Source: JBBSAT01 sp046351235
GTDB taxonomy: Bacteria > Myxococcota_A > Polyangia > Polyangiales > Sandaracinaceae
NCBI GenBank assembly: GCA_046351235.1
Contig: JAXLYV010000007.1
Span: forward strand, 334,398-398,397
Direction of reading: 5' to 3'
Length of the DNA stretch: 64,000 nucleotides
Each line of letters starts with the position of its first letter. The stretch's first letter is position 1. Below the pieces are notes generated by a model. It saw nothing but the letters and a program-made list of their open reading frames with translations, was not told the origin of the DNA and did no database searches. Positions 61,996 to 64,000 of the stretch are shown here, piece by piece. A program made the position numbers and the translations under genes.

Positions 61996-62165
61996 ACCCG
62001 TCTCCTGGCGGCGCGTCTCGATGGTCGAGCCGCGCGCTGCCGAGTCCGACGGGCGGGCGCGCGTTTCGGTCTGCTCGAGATCGCGCGCGCTCAGTACCGC
62101 TCCCCGCAAGTTCGTACCCACCTCGACGCCGGGGCATCCCGCCGGGCGGCGTCGGGTCGTTGGTC

Positions 62166-62182
62166 ACGGGCCTCGGGCCCGT
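62166..62182. terminator. Hairpin directly before the group II intron
   Basis: ACGGGCC-TCG-GGCCCGT, five bases before the intron start. It has no T-run. Group II introns of class C insert just after such terminator-like hairpins. Confidence 0.5.
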
Positions 62183-62589
62183 TCCCGGTGCGCCCGGCAT
62201 GGGCGCTGACCAGGAGGTGAGAGTCCTCTCGAGAGTAGGTTCCAACAATCGAAGCGAACCGCAGAGCGTCGGACCGTGAGGCCGGCGTGAAGGAAGCGGG
62301 GAGCGAAGCTGCGGGCCGACGAACAGGAAGCGGATAGAGGCCGGGCGGGTGTGGGGCGAGTGGGCCGGAGACCACGAAGCCGCTGGGACCAAGACACTCC
62401 CAGGTAGATCCGACGGTTACGCAGCGAAGGTCAGCGTTCTTACCCGGGGAGATCTCGCCTCACGTCCGAACGGACGACGCGCCGCAAGGCACGGAGCGAG
62501 AAGTCAGCAGAGGTCGTAGTAGCGGCGCTCCCCGCCGCGAAGGACCGAACGAAGGGAAGGGCCCGACGCCCGCGAGACTCGACGACGCC

Positions 62590-63951
62590 ATGCCGCAGAA
62601 ACCGGGAGATCAGAAGCAGTTGCTCGACCCTGCCCCGCGGGACGGTGAAGCCGCGACGCGGAAGGCCGGGGCGGAAGCGTCGTCGGCGACGAACGGAAAC
62701 GAGAGCCCAGGCACGGGCGGCCTGATGGAGCTGGTGTGCGAACGCCAGAACCTCTTGGCCGCGATGAAGCGAGTTCGGAAGAACAAGGGCAGCCCCGGCA
62801 TCGACAGGATGACGGTCGAGCAGCTGCACGACTTCCTGGTGGCGAACTGGGAACGGATCCGCGGGGACCTCCTCGCAGACCGTTACCGGCCGCAACCGGT
62901 GAGGCGCGTGGTGATCCCAAAGCCCGACGGTGGCGAGCGCGAGCTCGGCATCCCGACGGTGCTCGACCGACTCATCCAGCAGGCCCTCTTGCAGGTCCTG
63001 CAGCCGCTATTCGATCCGACTTTCTCGCAGCACAGCTACGGCTTCCGGCCGGGTCGCAGCGCTCACGACGCAGTACGTCGAGCGAAGCAGCTCGTGCAGG
63101 AAGGACGCGGCTGGGTCGTGGACATCGACCTGGCGAAGTTCTTCGACAGGGTGAACCACGACATGCTGATGGGGAGGCTCGCGAAACGAATCGCGGACAA
63201 GCGTGTGCTGAGGCTCATTCGCGGCTACCTCGAAGCGGGCGTGCTCGCGGACGGGTTGCTGCGCGAACGCGAGGAAGGCACGCCGCAAGGCGGGCCGCTC
63301 TCGCCGCTCTTGGCGAACGTGTTCCTCGACGACATCGACAAGGAATTGGAGAAGCGCGGCCACGCGTTCGTCCGGTACGCCGACGACCTCAACGTCTACG
63401 TGAGGTCGGAGCGAGCTGGCGAGCGCGTGATGGAGTCCTTGAAACGGCTCTTCGCGAAGCACCGGCTCCAGGTCAACGAGTCGAAGAGCGCGGCGGCGCC
63501 GGTGACGGAACGAGGCTTCCTCGGCTTCTCGCTGTTGGAGAGGCAGAAGGGTGAGCTTCGAATCCGGATCGACCCCCAACGTTTAGCGAGGTTCAAGGAT
63601 CGGGTTCGTACGGCCACGCGCCGCACGATCGGGCGCAACCTTCAGCAGGTCGTTCTCGGCCTGTCGAAGTGGCTGCCGGGCTGGAAGAACTACTTCTGCC
63701 TGACCGAGCACTGGGAGCTCGGGTCCCTCGACAGCTGGATCCGCCACCGCCTACGGGCGCTGCAGCTGAAGCTCTGGCGAACGACGAAGAGAACGTTCAA
63801 CGCGATTCGCGCGCGCGGGCTCTCCGTCGACATCGCCTGCCAGGTTGCCGCGCACGTCGGGCGGTGGTGGTTCGGATCCGGGAAGCCGATGAACCTCGCC
63901 CTTCCGAACCGCTACTTCCGCGAGCTCGGCCTGCCGCAGCTCGCGCCGTGA
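62590..63951 (+). CDS. ltrA: Group II intron reverse transcriptase/maturase
   Basis: The protein has 453 residues. RT blocks in order: GSPGIDRMTVEQL, RRVVIPKPDGGERELGIPTV, FSQHSYGFRPGRSAHDAV, VVDIDLAKFFDRVNHD, EGTPQGGPLSPLLANVFLDD, and the catalytic YADDLNVYV. The maturase (X) region includes the basic TATRRTIGRN block, then LSKWLPGWKNYF and RHRLRALQLKLWR. There is no HNH endonuclease domain, so insertion would rely on DNA secondary structure or replication forks. It binds and helps splice its own intron, and copies it back into DNA. Confidence 0.95.
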   Translation: MPQKPGDQKQLLDPAPRDGEAATRKAGAEASSATNGNESPGTGGLMELVCERQNLLAAMKRVRKNKGSPGIDRMTVEQLHDFLVANWERIRGDLLADRYRPQPVRRVVIPKPDGGERELGIPTVLDRLIQQALLQVLQPLFDPTFSQHSYGFRPGRSAHDAVRRAKQLVQEGRGWVVDIDLAKFFDRVNHDMLMGRLAKRIADKRVLRLIRGYLEAGVLADGLLREREEGTPQGGPLSPLLANVFLDDIDKELEKRGHAFVRYADDLNVYVRSERAGERVMESLKRLFAKHRLQVNESKSAAAPVTERGFLGFSLLERQKGELRIRIDPQRLARFKDRVRTATRRTIGRNLQQVVLGLSKWLPGWKNYFCLTEHWELGSLDSWIRHRLRALQLKLWRTTKRTFNAIRARGLSVDIACQVAAHVGRWWFGSGKPMNLALPNRYFRELGLPQLAP

Positions 63952-63960
63952 CCTCAACCC

Positions 63961-64000
63961 GACGAACCGCCTGGTGCGAGATCCGCACGCCGGGTGGTGT
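63961..64000 (+). ncRNA. Group II intron domain V, partial
   Basis: The arms ACCGCCTGGTGCG and CGCACGCCGGGTGGT fold around the loop AGATC, the long bulged hairpin expected for the catalytic domain V. It starts some ten bases after the reverse transcriptase stop. The window ends at the base of this stem. Confidence 0.7.

Larger units (their letters stand above)
62188..64000 (+). mobile_element. Group II intron, 3' end outside the window
   Basis: It begins with GTGCGCCCGGCATGGGCGC, a typical bacterial group II 5' end (GUGCG). About 400 bases of structured non-coding sequence (domains I-III and the start of IV) precede the reverse transcriptase gene. After the gene, GAACCGCC...GGGTGGT at the right edge looks like domain V. 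Domain VI and the 3' splice site are cut off. The intron points away from the VWA gene and follows a hairpin. It appears intact in what is visible. Confidence 0.85.

Noticed and set aside
1..64000. tRNA or rRNA genes
   Set aside because: I found no cloverleaf with a TTC-like loop or any rRNA-like block; weak GC-rich hairpins are not enough.

Overview
The window is high-G+C DNA. It looks like chromosome of a myxobacterium (Myxococcota, Polyangia/Sandaracinus-like). The basis is many lipoproteins with Asp/Ala-rich linkers and Cys-rich repeats of the MopE and CGDG types, two eukaryote-like Ser/Thr kinases, an AcoR-like sigma-54 activator, and a MinD/J-like/HTH fusion protein. This assignment is inference from gene content; no rRNA or tRNA gene was found.

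Layout. 1-5.2 kb: a lipoprotein running off the left edge, a sensor histidine kinase, a TPR membrane protein, a cupin gene broken by two 90-bp palindromic repeats, a response regulator and a Cys-rich lipoprotein. 5.3-30.2 kb: a co-directional accessory block with very tight spacing, which I read as a secreted Tc-type (ABC) toxin locus. It holds three secreted Cys-rich or protease proteins, a huge TcA-like protein split by an ISKra4-type insertion, a truncated duplicate of the TcB N-terminus, a Cys-rich lipoprotein, a 2739-residue SpvB/FG-GAP/RHS (TcB-TcC-like) protein with a variable tip, and a low-G+C overlapping immunity-type gene. 30.2-34.2 kb: a REP-associated tyrosine transposase with its short repeats, and three unknown genes. 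34.3-38.4 kb: a sigma-54 activator divergent from an aldehyde dehydrogenase/DUF779 operon with a convincing -24/-12 promoter. 38.4-49.7 kb: mixed housekeeping and envelope genes (pxpC-like, greB, Kir channel, GMC oxidoreductase, nadA, Ser/Thr kinase, thioesterase) with strongly structured interspersed repeats between them. 49.7-62.0 kb: a compact run with a PPIase lipoprotein, a roadblock-like protein, a second kinase, truD, a serine hydrolase, an HNH endonuclease, MinD-J-HTH, maf, yggS, DUF962, an aldolase-like protein, a YdcF-like protein and a VWA lipoprotein. 62.2-64.0 kb: a group II intron with its reverse transcriptase, cut by the right edge inside domain V.

How the parts fit. The toxin block has the order expected of a Tc system (TcA, TcB-C fusion, protective gene). 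Unlike the insect-pathogen systems, its components carry export or lipoprotein signals. The A component is currently disabled by the IS and apparently by a one-base loss in a C-run. At least four repeat families are scattered here: the 90-bp palindromic unit, the 103-bp three-hairpin unit, the GGGGAACAGGTGCC unit near the RAYT, and a 145-bp tandem. Two of these now supply the last codons of neighbouring genes, and one has destroyed a gene.
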